Below the pieces are notes generated by a model. That model worked only from the letters and a program-made list of their open reading frames with translations, was not told where the DNA came from and ran no database searches. From contig NZ_CP086594.1 of assembly GCF_020866845.1 (NCBI RefSeq), forward strand, positions 3,190,001 to 3,254,000: DNA of 64,000 nucleotides, read 5' to 3'. The stretch comes from Sphingomonas radiodurans. GTDB lineage: Bacteria; Pseudomonadota; Alphaproteobacteria; Sphingomonadales; Sphingomonadaceae. The translations under genes and the position numbers were made by a program. Shown here in pieces: positions 30,838 to 41,011 of the stretch (the stretch's first letter is position 1; each line of letters begins with the position of its first letter).

Positions 30838-30938
30838 CCCTCTCCCCTTCAGGGGAGAGGGTTGGGAGAGGGGCAGCAAATAGCCCCTTCTCCGCAAACT
30901 GCCCCTCTCCCCGGCCCTCTCCCCTGAAGGGGAGAGGG
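30838..30938. repeat. Inverted pair of palindromes (DUF559-element family) between atpD and atpC
   Basis: Left arm 30838-30874: CCCTCTCCCC-TTCA-GGGGAGAGGG then inner end GGGAGAGGGGC. Right arm 30901-30938 is the inverted copy. Spacer of 26 bases. Compared with 27637-27759 the arms are shorter but the same in kind. It ends 15 bases before atpC and could affect transcript stability or translation of the epsilon gene. Confidence 0.87.
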
Positions 30939-30953
30939 GGAAGGTTAAGTGAA

Positions 30954-31205
30954 ATGCTCCACTTCGAACTCGTCACCCCCGAACGCCTCGTCCGCAGCGA
31001 AGAGGTCTATATGGTCACCGTCCCGGGCACCGAAGGCGACTTCGGCGTGCTTGAAGGCCATGCGCCGCTGATGTCGACGATCCGCGACGGCGATCTCCTC
31101 GTTCAGCGCACCGCCGGGGGCGCGTCGGAGACGATCGCGATCCGCGGCGGCTTCGCCGAAGTGAACGCGCGCGGATTGACGGTGCTCGCCGAACACGCTG
31201 CCTGA
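30954..31205 (+). CDS. atpC: F1F0 ATP synthase subunit epsilon (short form)
   Basis: 83 residues, starting [20 protein letters not shown], with [19 protein letters not shown] and [20 protein letters not shown]. This is the N-terminal beta-sandwich alone; the C-terminal two-helix domain (which inhibits ATP hydrolysis in E. coli and Bacillus, total about 130 residues) is absent. Stop TGA follows LAEHAA directly with no frameshift signs, so I take the short form as real; short epsilon subunits are known in some alphaproteobacteria, where the zeta subunit may take over inhibition. Confidence 0.93.
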   Translation: MLHFELVTPERLVRSEEVYMVTVPGTEGDFGVLEGHAPLMSTIRDGDLLVQRTAGGASETIAIRGGFAEVNARGLTVLAEHAA

Positions 31206-31271
31206 GCCTGTAATCGATTGTCAGGTTGCTGCTAAACTCTAACTTAACGAACGAGCGGCATAGGGGCACGG

Positions 31272-32237
31272 ATGGCAACCGCGCCGCTGACCCCATCGTT
31301 GTCGAGCGTCGACAAGCCGGTCGATAGTAGTTCGTTTGGCGCGATTGAGGCGCGACCGAGTTACACGCTGCTGTTCGTCATGGTTTCGCTGATTGCGGCG
31401 CTGGTGCCGGCGCTGGGGTTTAGCGTTGCTGGGGCCGACCTGCAGGTGATGGTTCTTGTTCTGGCAGGCCTGGCCGCGCTCGCGTTGACACTGCGCAAGC
31501 GTGGGTTCGGTCGCCTCGCGTCCGCGATCGAAGCTGCCGTTCTCCTCATGGCGGCATCCATGGCAACGGCTTGCCTCAGCGTGCTTTTTGCGACGATCGC
31601 GTTACCTTACCGCGACGCAGAACTCGCTCGCCTCGATGCCGTGATTTGGCCAGTGTTTACATGGCGGCAGATGTTCGAAGTCCTGCACACGAACGATCAT
31701 CTTGTGAGGTTGATGTCGTCCATTTATCAGACGCTGTTGTGGCAGCCTTTTCTACTAGTGACATTGCTCGCGGGGTTCGGGTTCGAGCGTGAATGCTGGC
31801 GTTTTGTCCATGGTTGGTTCCTGACCCTGGCAACGTGCCTAATCGTTTTCCCTTTCGTCACGGCCGCGTCGCCATATGTCCTGTACGGGATCTCGCACTC
31901 CAACATTCCGGCACTTGGTGTCGACACGGGTTGGCTGCCGGTGCGGTTGCTGAACGACATCCGTTCTGGCGCGCTGACGACGCTGTCGCCGCAAAACATG
32001 ACAGGCCTGATCTCCGTTCCCAGCTTCCATGCTGCGGGAGCTACCCTATTGTTCTGGAGCTTCCGACACCTCCGTCTGATCGGACCTGCCTTCATGGCGC
32101 TCAACGTGGCGATGGTCGCAACGACACCGCTGGTCGGCGCGCACTATTTTATCGATATCTTTGTCGGCATCGGTGTGGCGAGCGGCATGATCGCGGTCGC
32201 CGGCTCCGCGTCCCGGCAGTCGCAACCATCCTCATAG
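31272..32237 (+). CDS. PAP2-superfamily membrane phosphatase/phosphotransferase
   Basis: 321 residues with about six to eight membrane helices. The active-site motifs are VPSFHAAGATLLFW (histidine of the SxxxH motif) and VGAHYFIDIFVGI (final HxxxD), the layout of the PAP2_3 (Aur1/Ipt1-like) group. Probably acts on a lipid phosphate at the outer face of the inner membrane; substrate unknown. Gene end overlaps the convergent priA end by six bases. Confidence 0.85.
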   Translation: MATAPLTPSLSSVDKPVDSSSFGAIEARPSYTLLFVMVSLIAALVPALGFSVAGADLQVMVLVLAGLAALALTLRKRGFGRLASAIEAAVLLMAASMATACLSVLFATIALPYRDAELARLDAVIWPVFTWRQMFEVLHTNDHLVRLMSSIYQTLLWQPFLLVTLLAGFGFERECWRFVHGWFLTLATCLIVFPFVTAASPYVLYGISHSNIPALGVDTGWLPVRLLNDIRSGALTTLSPQNMTGLISVPSFHAAGATLLFWSFRHLRLIGPAFMALNVAMVATTPLVGAHYFIDIFVGIGVASGMIAVAGSASRQSQPSS

Positions 32238-34400
32238 GAAACTATACGGATCCACGTCCACCGCCACGCGGACCTTGCTTGGCCAGTCGAGCGCCCCAAG
32301 CCACCCACGGATCACATCCTGCACGTCGAGCGCGCGGCGGGCGTGGACCAGCAAGCGATAGCGGTGGCGACCGCGCAGCATCGCGAGCGGCGCCGGGGCA
32401 GGGCCATAGACGTGCATCCCCTCCACCTCGGGGGCGCTGCGACCGATGAGCTTGGCGATGTCGTGCGCTACCGGTTGGTCCTCGCTCGACACGATGATCG
32501 CCGCATAGCGCCCGAACGGCGGCGCGCCGGCTTCCTGTCGCGATTCGATCTCCGCCGCATAGAAAGCATCGGAATCACCCGACACCAGCGCCTGCATCAC
32601 TTGTGATTTGGGCGAGTGCGTCTGGATGAAGACCCGCCCCGGTTTCTCGCCGCGCCCGGCGCGACCCGATACCTGGCGGATCTGCTGGAACGTCCGCTCC
32701 GCCGCGCGCAAGTCACCGCCTTCGAGGCCAAGATCCGCATCGACCACGCCGACCAGCGTCAGGTTCGGGAAGTGATAGCCCTTCGTCACGAGTTGCGTGC
32801 CAACGACGATATCGATGTCGCCCGCCTCCATCCGCCCGACGAACTCCGCCGCCTTCGCCGGCGACCAGATCGTGTCCGAGGTGACGACCGCGACGCGTGC
32901 CTCGGGGAACAGCGCGGTCACCTCGTCCGCGATCCGCTCGACCCCGGGACCGCACGCGACGAGGCTGTCTTCCTCGCCGCACTCCGGGCAAGCGCGCGGG
33001 ATCGGTTCGACATGGCCGCAATGGTGACACGCCAACCGCCGCGTCAGCCGATGCTCGACCATCCACGCAGTGCAATTCGGGCACTGGAAGCGATGCCCGC
33101 AGTGCCGGCACAAGGTGAGGGGAGCGTAGCCACGACGGTTGAGGAACAGCAGTGATTGCTCGCCGCGCTCGAGTGTCTCCTCCAGCGCCTTCACCAGCGG
33201 CGGCGCCAGCCAGCGGCCGCGATCGGGCTTATGTTCGAGCAGGTCGAGCGCTTCAATCGCCGGCATCTCCGCCGCGCCGAACCGGCCCGGCAGCTTCACC
33301 TCGGCATAATTGCCAAGCGTCACTTGCTGCCGCGTCTCGATCGCCGGCGTCGCGGAGGCGAGGATCACCGGGCAGCCTTCGAACTTCCCCCGCATCACCG
33401 CCACGTCGCGGGCATGATAATGGACGCCATCCTCCTGCTTGAAGCTGGTCTCATGCGCTTCGTCGACCACGATCAGCCCGAGATTGGCATAGGGCAGGAA
33501 CAGCGCCGACCGCGCGCCGACGGTGACCCGTGCCTCGCCGCTGGCGATTGCCCGCCAAGCACGGCGGCGCTGGGTCGAGCGCAAACCGGAGTGCCACGCC
33601 ACCGGCTCACACCCGAAGCGATCGTGGAAGCGCTTCAGGAACGGCTCGGTGAGTGCGATTTCAGGCAGCAGCACGAGCACTTGCCGGCCTCGCCGCAACG
33701 CCTCCGCGACTGCCTCGAAATACACCTCGGTCTTGCCCGATCCGGTCACCCCGTCGAGCAGGGTCGGATGGAAGGCATGCGCTGCCACATCGGCAACCAG
33801 CGCATCGGCGGCTTCAGTCTGTTCTGCCGACAGCGTCGGCGGCGCATGATCGGGGTCGGGCACCGGGTACGGGCTGTCGATATCGACCTCGACGCTCTCG
33901 ATCGCACCGGCCTTCACCAGCCCGCGGATCACGCCGTCCGACACGTCGGCGATCGTCGCCAGCTCGCGGATCAGCCCCTGGCGGTCGCCGATCCGCTCCA
34001 GCGCCTGCTCGCGCTGCGGCGTCAGGCGTGGCGGCACTTGACCGGTGACACGATATTCGACCGCGATCCGCGAGCCCTCCAGCGCCGAGGTCGAGGATAG
34101 CGCCATCCGCACCACCGACGCCGGCGGCGCGAGGTAATAGTCCGCAGTCCACTCGACCAGCCGTCGCAGCGCCGGCCGCAACGGCGGCGCATCGGCGACG
34201 GCAACGAGATTGCGCAGCCGGTTGTCACCGACCTCGGCATCCGAGCCCATCCGCTCGGGCTCCCAGACCACGCCGAGCAACTGCCGTGGACCCAACGGCG
34301 CAACGACAATCGATCCCGGCTCGACGTGCATGCCTTGCGGGACCCGATAATCGAGCGGACCAAGCGCAGCGTTGAGCACGAGAACACGGGCACGAGACAT
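32232..34400 (-). CDS. priA: Primosomal protein N' (replication restart helicase)
   Basis: 722 residues. Walker A GVTGSGKTEVY, DEAH box VVDEAHETSFKQ, zinc-binding cysteines in LCRHCGHRFQCPNC, CHHCG and CPECGEE, and helicase motif GTQLVTKGYHFPNL. It reloads DnaB at stalled forks. ATG 34400 gives MSRARVLVLNAALGPLDYRV, the expected 3'-binding domain start. Divergent from the recombinase gene. Confidence 0.96.
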   Translation of the reverse strand: MSRARVLVLNAALGPLDYRVPQGMHVEPGSIVVAPLGPRQLLGVVWEPERMGSDAEVGDNRLRNLVAVADAPPLRPALRRLVEWTADYYLAPPASVVRMALSSTSALEGSRIAVEYRVTGQVPPRLTPQREQALERIGDRQGLIRELATIADVSDGVIRGLVKAGAIESVEVDIDSPYPVPDPDHAPPTLSAEQTEAADALVADVAAHAFHPTLLDGVTGSGKTEVYFEAVAEALRRGRQVLVLLPEIALTEPFLKRFHDRFGCEPVAWHSGLRSTQRRRAWRAIASGEARVTVGARSALFLPYANLGLIVVDEAHETSFKQEDGVHYHARDVAVMRGKFEGCPVILASATPAIETRQQVTLGNYAEVKLPGRFGAAEMPAIEALDLLEHKPDRGRWLAPPLVKALEETLERGEQSLLFLNRRGYAPLTLCRHCGHRFQCPNCTAWMVEHRLTRRLACHHCGHVEPIPRACPECGEEDSLVACGPGVERIADEVTALFPEARVAVVTSDTIWSPAKAAEFVGRMEAGDIDIVVGTQLVTKGYHFPNLTLVGVVDADLGLEGGDLRAAERTFQQIRQVSGRAGRGEKPGRVFIQTHSPKSQVMQALVSGDSDAFYAAEIESRQEAGAPPFGRYAAIIVSSEDQPVAHDIAKLIGRSAPEVEGMHVYGPAPAPLAMLRGRHRYRLLVHARRALDVQDVIRGWLGALDWPSKVRVAVDVDPYSFL

Positions 34401-34440
34401 TGGCCTGCATATGGCGTGTAGGCGACTCGGAAGAAAGCGG

Positions 34441-35343
34441 GTGGTATGCGCACGGGCAGTGGAAGACCTGCCAAACCTTTATGCCGCGCACTTGACGCGC
34501 GACCGCCGCCGCTCGATCCACACCGTCCGTGCCTACCGGGCAACTGCGGTGCGCTTGATCGGTTTCCTCACTCATCATTGGGGCGGCCCAGCCGACCGCG
34601 CCACGCTCGCCGGCGTCTCGGCGACGGACTTGCGCGCATTCCTGGCACAGCGACGCGGCGAGGGGCTGTCGAATGCCTCAGCGGCGCGCGAATTATCCGC
34701 CGCGCGGGACTTTCTCGACTGGGCGGGTGGGGAAGGGGCTGCACCTCGGCTGAAGGGGCCGCGCGTTCGCAAGGGGGTGCCGCGCCCGATCGCGCCGCAT
34801 GAGGCCGTCGCTCTCGCGCAGGAAGTTGGCGACGGTGCGCGCGTCGAATGGGTAGGCAAGCGCGACTGGGCGTTGCTGCTGCTGCTCTATGGCGCTGGGC
34901 TGCGGATCGGCGAGGCGCTGGCGCTGACGGGCGCGGCGCTGCCACTGGGCGAGACGATCACTGTTACCGGCAAGCGCGACAAGACGCGGATCGTCCCGCT
35001 GCTGGCGCCAGTGCGCGCCGCTATCGAGGAATATTGTCGCGCGTCCCCCTGGCCGGTCGAGCGCACCGCGCCGCTGTTCCGCGGCCTCCGCGGCGGCACG
35101 CTGTCGCCCGGCGTGATCCGAGCGGCAGTGCGAACAGCGCGGGTGCAACTCGGCCTGTCGGAGCGCACCACGCCCCATGCGCTGCGACACTCTTTTGCCA
35201 CGCATCTGCTAGGGCGCGGCGCTGATCTGCGCGCGCTGCAGGAGCTACTTGGACATGCAAGCCTTAGCTCTACTCAGATCTACACCGCGGTCGACGCTGC
35301 GCACTTGCTCGACGTCTACCGCCATGCACATCCGCGCGCCTGA
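34441..35343 (+). CDS. xerC: Tyrosine recombinase XerC-type
   Basis: 300 residues from GTG 34441 (GGAAGAAAG upstream); ATG 34411 is a longer alternative. Catalytic residues of the tyrosine recombinase family: R155 (GAGLRIGEAL), K178 (TGKRDKTR), H246 and R249 (HALRHSFATH), H272 (LGHASL) and the nucleophile Y281 (STQIYTAV). The N-terminal SAM-like domain has RSIHTVRAYR. Position beside priA and length fit a chromosome dimer resolution enzyme acting at dif with XerD. No attachment-site-like repeats are seen around it. Confidence 0.92.
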   Translation: MVCARAVEDLPNLYAAHLTRDRRRSIHTVRAYRATAVRLIGFLTHHWGGPADRATLAGVSATDLRAFLAQRRGEGLSNASAARELSAARDFLDWAGGEGAAPRLKGPRVRKGVPRPIAPHEAVALAQEVGDGARVEWVGKRDWALLLLLYGAGLRIGEALALTGAALPLGETITVTGKRDKTRIVPLLAPVRAAIEEYCRASPWPVERTAPLFRGLRGGTLSPGVIRAAVRTARVQLGLSERTTPHALRHSFATHLLGRGADLRALQELLGHASLSSTQIYTAVDAAHLLDVYRHAHPRA

Positions 35344-35344
35344 T

Positions 35345-35370
35345 GGAACAAACTGTTGCGGTATGACGTT
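35345..35370 (+). promoter_or_regulatory. Predicted EcfG (general stress) promoter of csbD
   Basis: GGAAC at 35345-35349 and CGTT at 35367-35370 with a 17-base spacer match the alphaproteobacterial sigma-EcfG consensus (GGAAC, 16-17 bases, CGTT). It starts two bases after the xerC stop and lies 32 bases upstream of the csbD start, a good place for a stress-induced transcript. Confidence 0.8.
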
Positions 35371-35401
35371 GTTTCGTAACACAGATCAGGAGGTCATCAT
35401 C

Positions 35402-35602
35402 ATGGGCGAACTCGTCGACAAGATCAAAGGCAACGTCAACGAAGCAATCGGCAAGGCCAAGCAGGCTGTTGCTGACAAGGATCCTGCGACCCGGACTGCG
35501 GCAGACGATCGGCTTGAAGCTGAAGGCGCTGGCCAGGAGTTGAAGGGCAAGGGGCAGCAGGTTGCCGGCAAGATCAAGGGCGCTCTCGGCGACGATATCT
35601 AA
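35402..35602 (+). CDS. CsbD-family stress protein
   Basis: 66 residues with the family pattern MGELVDKIKGNVNEAIGKAK and KGKGQQVAGKIKGALGDD; small, hydrophilic, lysine- and alanine-rich. CsbD proteins are general-stress proteins of unknown biochemical role. ATG 35402 has AGGAGG ten bases upstream. A predicted EcfG promoter precedes it and a strong terminator follows, so it is a monocistronic stress unit. Confidence 0.93.
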   Translation: MGELVDKIKGNVNEAIGKAKQAVADKDPATRTAADDRLEAEGAGQELKGKGQQVAGKIKGALGDDI

Positions 35603-35625
35603 CCGCCTTATTTTGCGTTGTACAT

Positions 35626-35657
35626 GGGCCGTGCCGGAACTTCCGGCGCGGCCTTTT
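35626..35657 (+). terminator. Rho-independent terminator of csbD
   Basis: Stem GGCCGTGCCGGAA / TTCCGGCGCGGCC (35627-35653, one mismatch and a one-base loop) followed by TTTT. Confidence 0.85.
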
Positions 35658-35725
35658 GTCGTTTGAATGCTGGCGGCATACGGCGTCCGCGCCTATGTGG
35701 TTTCACCTGATACCAGGAGGCATGA

Positions 35726-36805
<1,080 letters not shown>

Positions 36806-36860
36806 CCGGACGAAGCTTTATTTGGTCAGTCAGTGATCTTCAAAATACGCAATTAACATG

Positions 36861-36905
36861 AAAGACCCTCGATCCCTTTATGGAGAATCGAGGGTCTTTT
36901 TTTGC
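36861..36905 (+). terminator. Rho-independent terminator of ald
   Basis: A perfect 13-base stem, AAAGACCCTCGAT (36861-36873) and its complement at 36887-36899, followed by a run of seven or eight T. Confidence 0.95.
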
Positions 36906-37238
36906 TTTTCCGGTGCTTAGCTAATTATCTCAGCACACGACTGATACTTAAATGCGATCAATACATAAGCGACACCATGTTCTGCCTAGCCGCAGAAGGT
37001 GAGCGCCTCAGTTGATCGCCGACCCTTTACCAGGGCTTGACGTCCGTGCCCCAGATCAGGGCGATGATGAAAGCGAGCATGGCGAACTCCCTAGTTTGGC
37101 GCATAAACTTAGCGCGAATTTAGCCTTAACGAAATCTTCACCATTTCACAACAGGCCTAACAAATATTAACCACGATTCCAGCCACCGAGTTGCTGGGTT
37201 AAAGGTATCTTCAGGCCTCGCGACCTATCCCCGGCCCG
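36906..37238. other. Intergenic region between ald terminator and EAL gene
   Basis: Comparatively AT-rich. It holds one candidate 17-codon reading frame on the minus strand (37027-37080) with a good ribosome site and AT-rich sequence upstream of it. Nothing else is recognised; the promoter of the EAL-kinase operon must also lie here. Confidence 0.5.
37027..37080 (-). CDS. Candidate 17-residue membrane peptide
   Basis: The frame reads MLAFIIALIWGTDVKPW and stops at TAA. AGGGAG lies six bases upstream of the ATG, better than many annotated genes here. The first ten residues are hydrophobic, like other tiny membrane proteins attached to transporters or oxidases. Length is too small for coding statistics, so this rests on the ribosome site and hydrophobicity only. 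Confidence 0.35.
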   Translation of the reverse strand: MLAFIIALIWGTDVKPW

Positions 37239-38561
37239 ATGTCTGATCCGGGCTCTTCCATCATGCATGCCCCGCCCCCGGGCCGGCGGGGCATTGCTGC
37301 TTTAGCCGCTATGGTGGTGCCGCGTCCGACTTGGCGGTTCGTGGTGCTCGCAGAGATCGGCAATTTCGCTCCGATACGCCGCCATGTCGGCTGCGCTCGC
37401 GCCGATTTGCTCGTTGAAGACGTTTTGGCACGGGTGCGCGCCGAGTTACCCGATCTGCGCGCGTTCGCGGCGGGACGGAGTAGCGTCGAAATCGCATTCG
37501 AGGGCGATGCAGCATCTGATCTCGACTGTACGCTCGACCTGTTGCGCGATGCCTGTGCGAGGCCATTCGACCTGGACGGAGAGGAGCATCGGCTCGACAT
37601 TGTCTTTGGCGCTGCTGCCGGGCGCGTACCTCAGACCGATGATATACGTCTGATCGAGGAGGCCGAAGCGGCGTTGGCGGAAGCCCGTACGATCGACTCT
37701 CCCGTTCGTCACGATCTCGCCGGGCCGGGCGCGCGCGAGGTGCGGCGGTTGGCGCAAGAGCTGCGCGTTGCGATCAACGAAGATCAGCTCCTGCTGCTCT
37801 ACCAGCCCAAGGTCCACGTTCGTCGCCAAGAGATCGGTAGCGCCGAGGCGTTGGTGCGTTGGCGCCACCCGGTGCGCGGTCTGGTCTTACCCGGTGATTT
37901 TATCACTGCGGCCGAGGATGGCGGCGTAATCGATCTACTGACGCTCTGGACCATTCGCCGCGCGATCGTTGATCAGCGCAGGCTGCAAGCGTCCGGCCAC
38001 GATCTGCGCATCTTCATTAACATCTCCGGTCAGTTGCTCGCCGATGAGGCCTTCGTCGATGCCGCCTGCCGCCTCGTCGCCGAGGCTGACGCCAAATTAG
38101 GCTTTGAGGTGACCGAGACATCGGTGATCCGCGATCCGCAGTCGGCGATCGCGAATTTGCAGCGTTTCGCCGACATCGGAATCACCATCGCGATCGACGA
38201 TTATGGCGCCGGTCTCTCAAGCCTCGCCTATCTGAAGCAGCTTCCGGCGCGTGAGCTGAAGATCGACAAGCTTTTCGTCACGCAGCTCACGAGCTCCAAC
38301 CGTGATCCGCTAATCGTTCGATCCACGATCGATCTCGCGCACGCGCTTGAGATGGAGGTGGTGGCAGAAGGAGTTGAGACGCACGCAGCGCTTGCGCTGT
38401 TGACCGTGATGGGGTGCGACATGGTCCAGGGGTTCCTCATCAGCCGCCCGATCGCACTCGATGCGTTGATGACCTTTCTTGTGGAGGACCATCATCATCA
38501 GGCGCCGCAGGACACGCGAGCGTCGTTCACGCGTCTTGCCGCCGCGTGGAAACGCGGATGA
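37239..38561 (+). CDS. EAL-domain protein (c-di-GMP phosphodiesterase) with degenerate N-terminal domain
   Basis: 440 residues. Residues 170-420 are an EAL domain with EAL (203-205 in SAEALVRW), FEVTET, DDYGAGLSS, KIDKLFV, AEGVET and QGFLIS; most catalytic metal-site residues are kept although several positions differ from the consensus (DDFGTG, QGYLF). The first 160 residues look like a GGDEF domain that has lost its motif. Likely hydrolyses or senses c-di-GMP. The start is uncertain (ATG 37239, 37263 or 37311). It overlaps the next gene by four bases (ATGA), forming an operon with a kinase and a receiver protein. Confidence 0.88.
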   Translation: MSDPGSSIMHAPPPGRRGIAALAAMVVPRPTWRFVVLAEIGNFAPIRRHVGCARADLLVEDVLARVRAELPDLRAFAAGRSSVEIAFEGDAASDLDCTLDLLRDACARPFDLDGEEHRLDIVFGAAAGRVPQTDDIRLIEEAEAALAEARTIDSPVRHDLAGPGAREVRRLAQELRVAINEDQLLLLYQPKVHVRRQEIGSAEALVRWRHPVRGLVLPGDFITAAEDGGVIDLLTLWTIRRAIVDQRRLQASGHDLRIFINISGQLLADEAFVDAACRLVAEADAKLGFEVTETSVIRDPQSAIANLQRFADIGITIAIDDYGAGLSSLAYLKQLPARELKIDKLFVTQLTSSNRDPLIVRSTIDLAHALEMEVVAEGVETHAALALLTVMGCDMVQGFLISRPIALDALMTFLVEDHHHQAPQDTRASFTRLAAAWKRG

Positions 38562-40957
38562 ACCGCAGCGGCTGCCGTGTACGCATAGCGGCTTTGTTCG
38601 GAGCACTTCTTCTCCTCGCTGCAGCTCGCGTGCCTGCAGTTACCGATCCGCGCTTCGAGGCCATGGCGGCTGAAGTGAAGGCGGGCATGCTCGCCGATCC
38701 GAATGCAGCAATCGGACGCGCCGAGCGGGCGTTATCCTATGCCAAGGAACAACGATCGCCCCGTATGGAGGCGACGGCGCTCTGGCTTCTCGGCGAAGGA
38801 TACAGCCGCGTGGTGCAGAACGCGCGTGCGGCTCAGTATTTGGCCAAGGCGCGCCAGATCGTCGAGCGTGCCGCACCGGGCAGCCAGCTAAACGCTGACA
38901 TACTTCTGTCCGAAGGCGGAGTTCTGTACGCGACTGGCGACGTTGGTGGCGCGTTGTCCGATCTTCGACGCGCGCATGGCATGTTTCGTGAGTCGGGCGA
39001 CACGCGCAGCCGCGCGAAGGCACTGATCATGATCGCCGTCGTTTATGGCAGCGGCAATGATCACGTTGGCGCGCTCCGCTATTTCGGCGAGGCGATGGAC
39101 GCCTACCGCGCGGATCCGGGCCTGTCTGTCGCAATCCATAATGGCCGCGGCTTGGCGCTGAGAGAGTTGAGCCGCTTCGGCGAAGCCGAAGTTGAACTCG
39201 ACAAGGCACTGGAGATCGCTCGTGAAATGAAGAGCCCAGTGCTCTACGCTCAGATCCTCACCAACGTCGCCGACGTGAGGCTCGCGGCGAAAAACGTCGC
39301 TGGTGCTGATCGTGCAATCGCAGAGGGCATGACACGCACCGCCGCACATGATGCGGCCGCCTATCGACCGACGTTCGTCGCACTGGCAGCTGCCGCCGCG
39401 TTCGATCGCGGTGACATCTCCAAGGCACAACGGTTGATAGAAGAACGTTTCCGCGGCGCCGACCTCGCCGCGACGTTGCCGCCCGAGCGGCCAGCGCATG
39501 ATGTCGCGTATCGCATCTACCGGAAGCTCGGACGAACCGATCTCGCGCTCCCGCACCTCGCTGCCCTGAAGCGGCTTGACGACCAGGCGACTGCTACGGC
39601 GCGGTCGAACAGCTCCGCCATTGCCGCCGCACAATTTGACTTCGCGAACCAGGAACTCCGCATAGCGCAACTCAGAGCGGCGGACCTTCAGAAAAGCATT
39701 TCCTTCGAACGCGCGCGCGCGAGCACTCAACGGCAAATGTTCTTGGGCGTGGCATTGGCAACGCTCGTCATCATCGCGCTGCTCGGCATCGGGCTGTTTA
39801 CCATCCGTCGCAGCCGCAATGCGCTGGCCAAGTCGAACACGGCGCTTGGCAAGGCCTTGGCCGCTAAAACCGAATTCCTCGCCACCACCAGCCATGAAAT
39901 CCGCACGCCGCTGAACGGCATACTCGGCATGACCCAGGTGATGCTCGCAGATCCGAAGACAGATGCCGGAACGCGCGACCGTCTATCGGTCGTGCATGGC
40001 GCCGGCGTGACGATGCGGGCTTTGGTCGATGACATTCTCGACGTGGCGAAGATGGAAACCGGCAAGATGACGATCGAGGAGGTGCCGGCTGACGTGCACC
40101 GCACGATCGCGGAGGCTGCGCGGATGTGGTCTGATCAGGCTCACGCCAAGGGGCTGCGCTTCGCAACCGACCTGGAGCACGGGCCGGGCTGGGCGCTCAG
40201 CGACACGACCAGGCTGCGACAGATCGCCTTCAACCTGCTATCGAACGCAGTGAAGTTCACGCCGGGCGGTCATGTTGCCATTACGACGGCGATCTATGGT
40301 GATCGCTGGCGGATGATCGTCGCAGACAGCGGCATCGGCATTGCCGCGGAGAAGCACGAGCTCATTTTTGAGCCATTCCGCCAGGCGGATGCGGGAACGA
40401 CACGGCAGTTTGGCGGGACGGGCCTTGGCCTGTCGATCTGCCGCAACCTGTCGCGCGCGATGGGTGGCGATGTCACGGTAGCCAGCGCCCCGGGCGAGGG
40501 CGCTACCTTTACGCTCGACCTACCCTACGTGGCCGTCGAGGCGCCGGGGAGCGAGTTGATAGGGGGTGAGGGCGTGTTGGTGGTCGATCGCAATCCCATC
40601 ACGCGGGCGATGTTCAAGGCCTTGCTCACGCCGGCTGGCGGCACGGTAGCTTTTGCCAGTACTGCCGCGGATGCCATCGAATGGCTGGCCCAGGAACAAC
40701 CGGGAACGGTGCTGATCGATGATACGACCTTACGCGTAGCGGATGATCCGGTGGTAGCAGCCGCGATCATCGCAGCAGCCGCTCCCCGCGCGGCGGTCGC
40801 GTTGCTGGGTCCGCCACTTGAGCTCGCTGAGCGAGCGGCTTTCTCGAATGCAGGGATAACGCGATTCATCATCAAGCCCATCGGGAAGGATGAACTGGTT
40901 CGACAATTGTTCAGCGATGAACCGAGTGACCTCGCCCTTGTGCCACAAGCGGCTTGA
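38558..40957 (+). CDS. Hybrid sensor histidine kinase with periplasmic TPR sensor and C-terminal receiver-like domain
   Basis: 799 residues: signal/anchor region (residues 8-28), TPR-rich helical sensor (30-380), a membrane helix around 393-416, HisKA with TTSHEIRTPLNG (H446), HATPase with NLLSNAVKFT, DSGIGI and FGGTGLGLSI, and a receiver-like domain from about 680 with LVVDRN and VLIDDTT. The start ATG overlaps the EAL stop. The order fits a phosphorelay that ends in the single-domain receiver encoded next and controls c-di-GMP turnover through the EAL protein (inference). Confidence 0.9.
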   Translation: MNRSGCRVRIAALFGALLLLAAARVPAVTDPRFEAMAAEVKAGMLADPNAAIGRAERALSYAKEQRSPRMEATALWLLGEGYSRVVQNARAAQYLAKARQIVERAAPGSQLNADILLSEGGVLYATGDVGGALSDLRRAHGMFRESGDTRSRAKALIMIAVVYGSGNDHVGALRYFGEAMDAYRADPGLSVAIHNGRGLALRELSRFGEAEVELDKALEIAREMKSPVLYAQILTNVADVRLAAKNVAGADRAIAEGMTRTAAHDAAAYRPTFVALAAAAAFDRGDISKAQRLIEERFRGADLAATLPPERPAHDVAYRIYRKLGRTDLALPHLAALKRLDDQATATARSNSSAIAAAQFDFANQELRIAQLRAADLQKSISFERARASTQRQMFLGVALATLVIIALLGIGLFTIRRSRNALAKSNTALGKALAAKTEFLATTSHEIRTPLNGILGMTQVMLADPKTDAGTRDRLSVVHGAGVTMRALVDDILDVAKMETGKMTIEEVPADVHRTIAEAARMWSDQAHAKGLRFATDLEHGPGWALSDTTRLRQIAFNLLSNAVKFTPGGHVAITTAIYGDRWRMIVADSGIGIAAEKHELIFEPFRQADAGTTRQFGGTGLGLSICRNLSRAMGGDVTVASAPGEGATFTLDLPYVAVEAPGSELIGGEGVLVVDRNPITRAMFKALLTPAGGTVAFASTAADAIEWLAQEQPGTVLIDDTTLRVADDPVVAAAIIAAAAPRAAVALLGPPLELAERAAFSNAGITRFIIKPIGKDELVRQLFSDEPSDLALVPQAA

Positions 40958-41011
40958 GACGATAGCGCCGAAGGAGATGAAGCGTTTGATCTGCCTCTTC
41001 GGCCCGCGGCC

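Noticed and set aside
34441..35343. Tyrosine recombinase as a sign of an integrated element
   Set aside because: It lies beside priA, has XerC length and motifs, and there are no attachment-site repeats or cargo genes near it.
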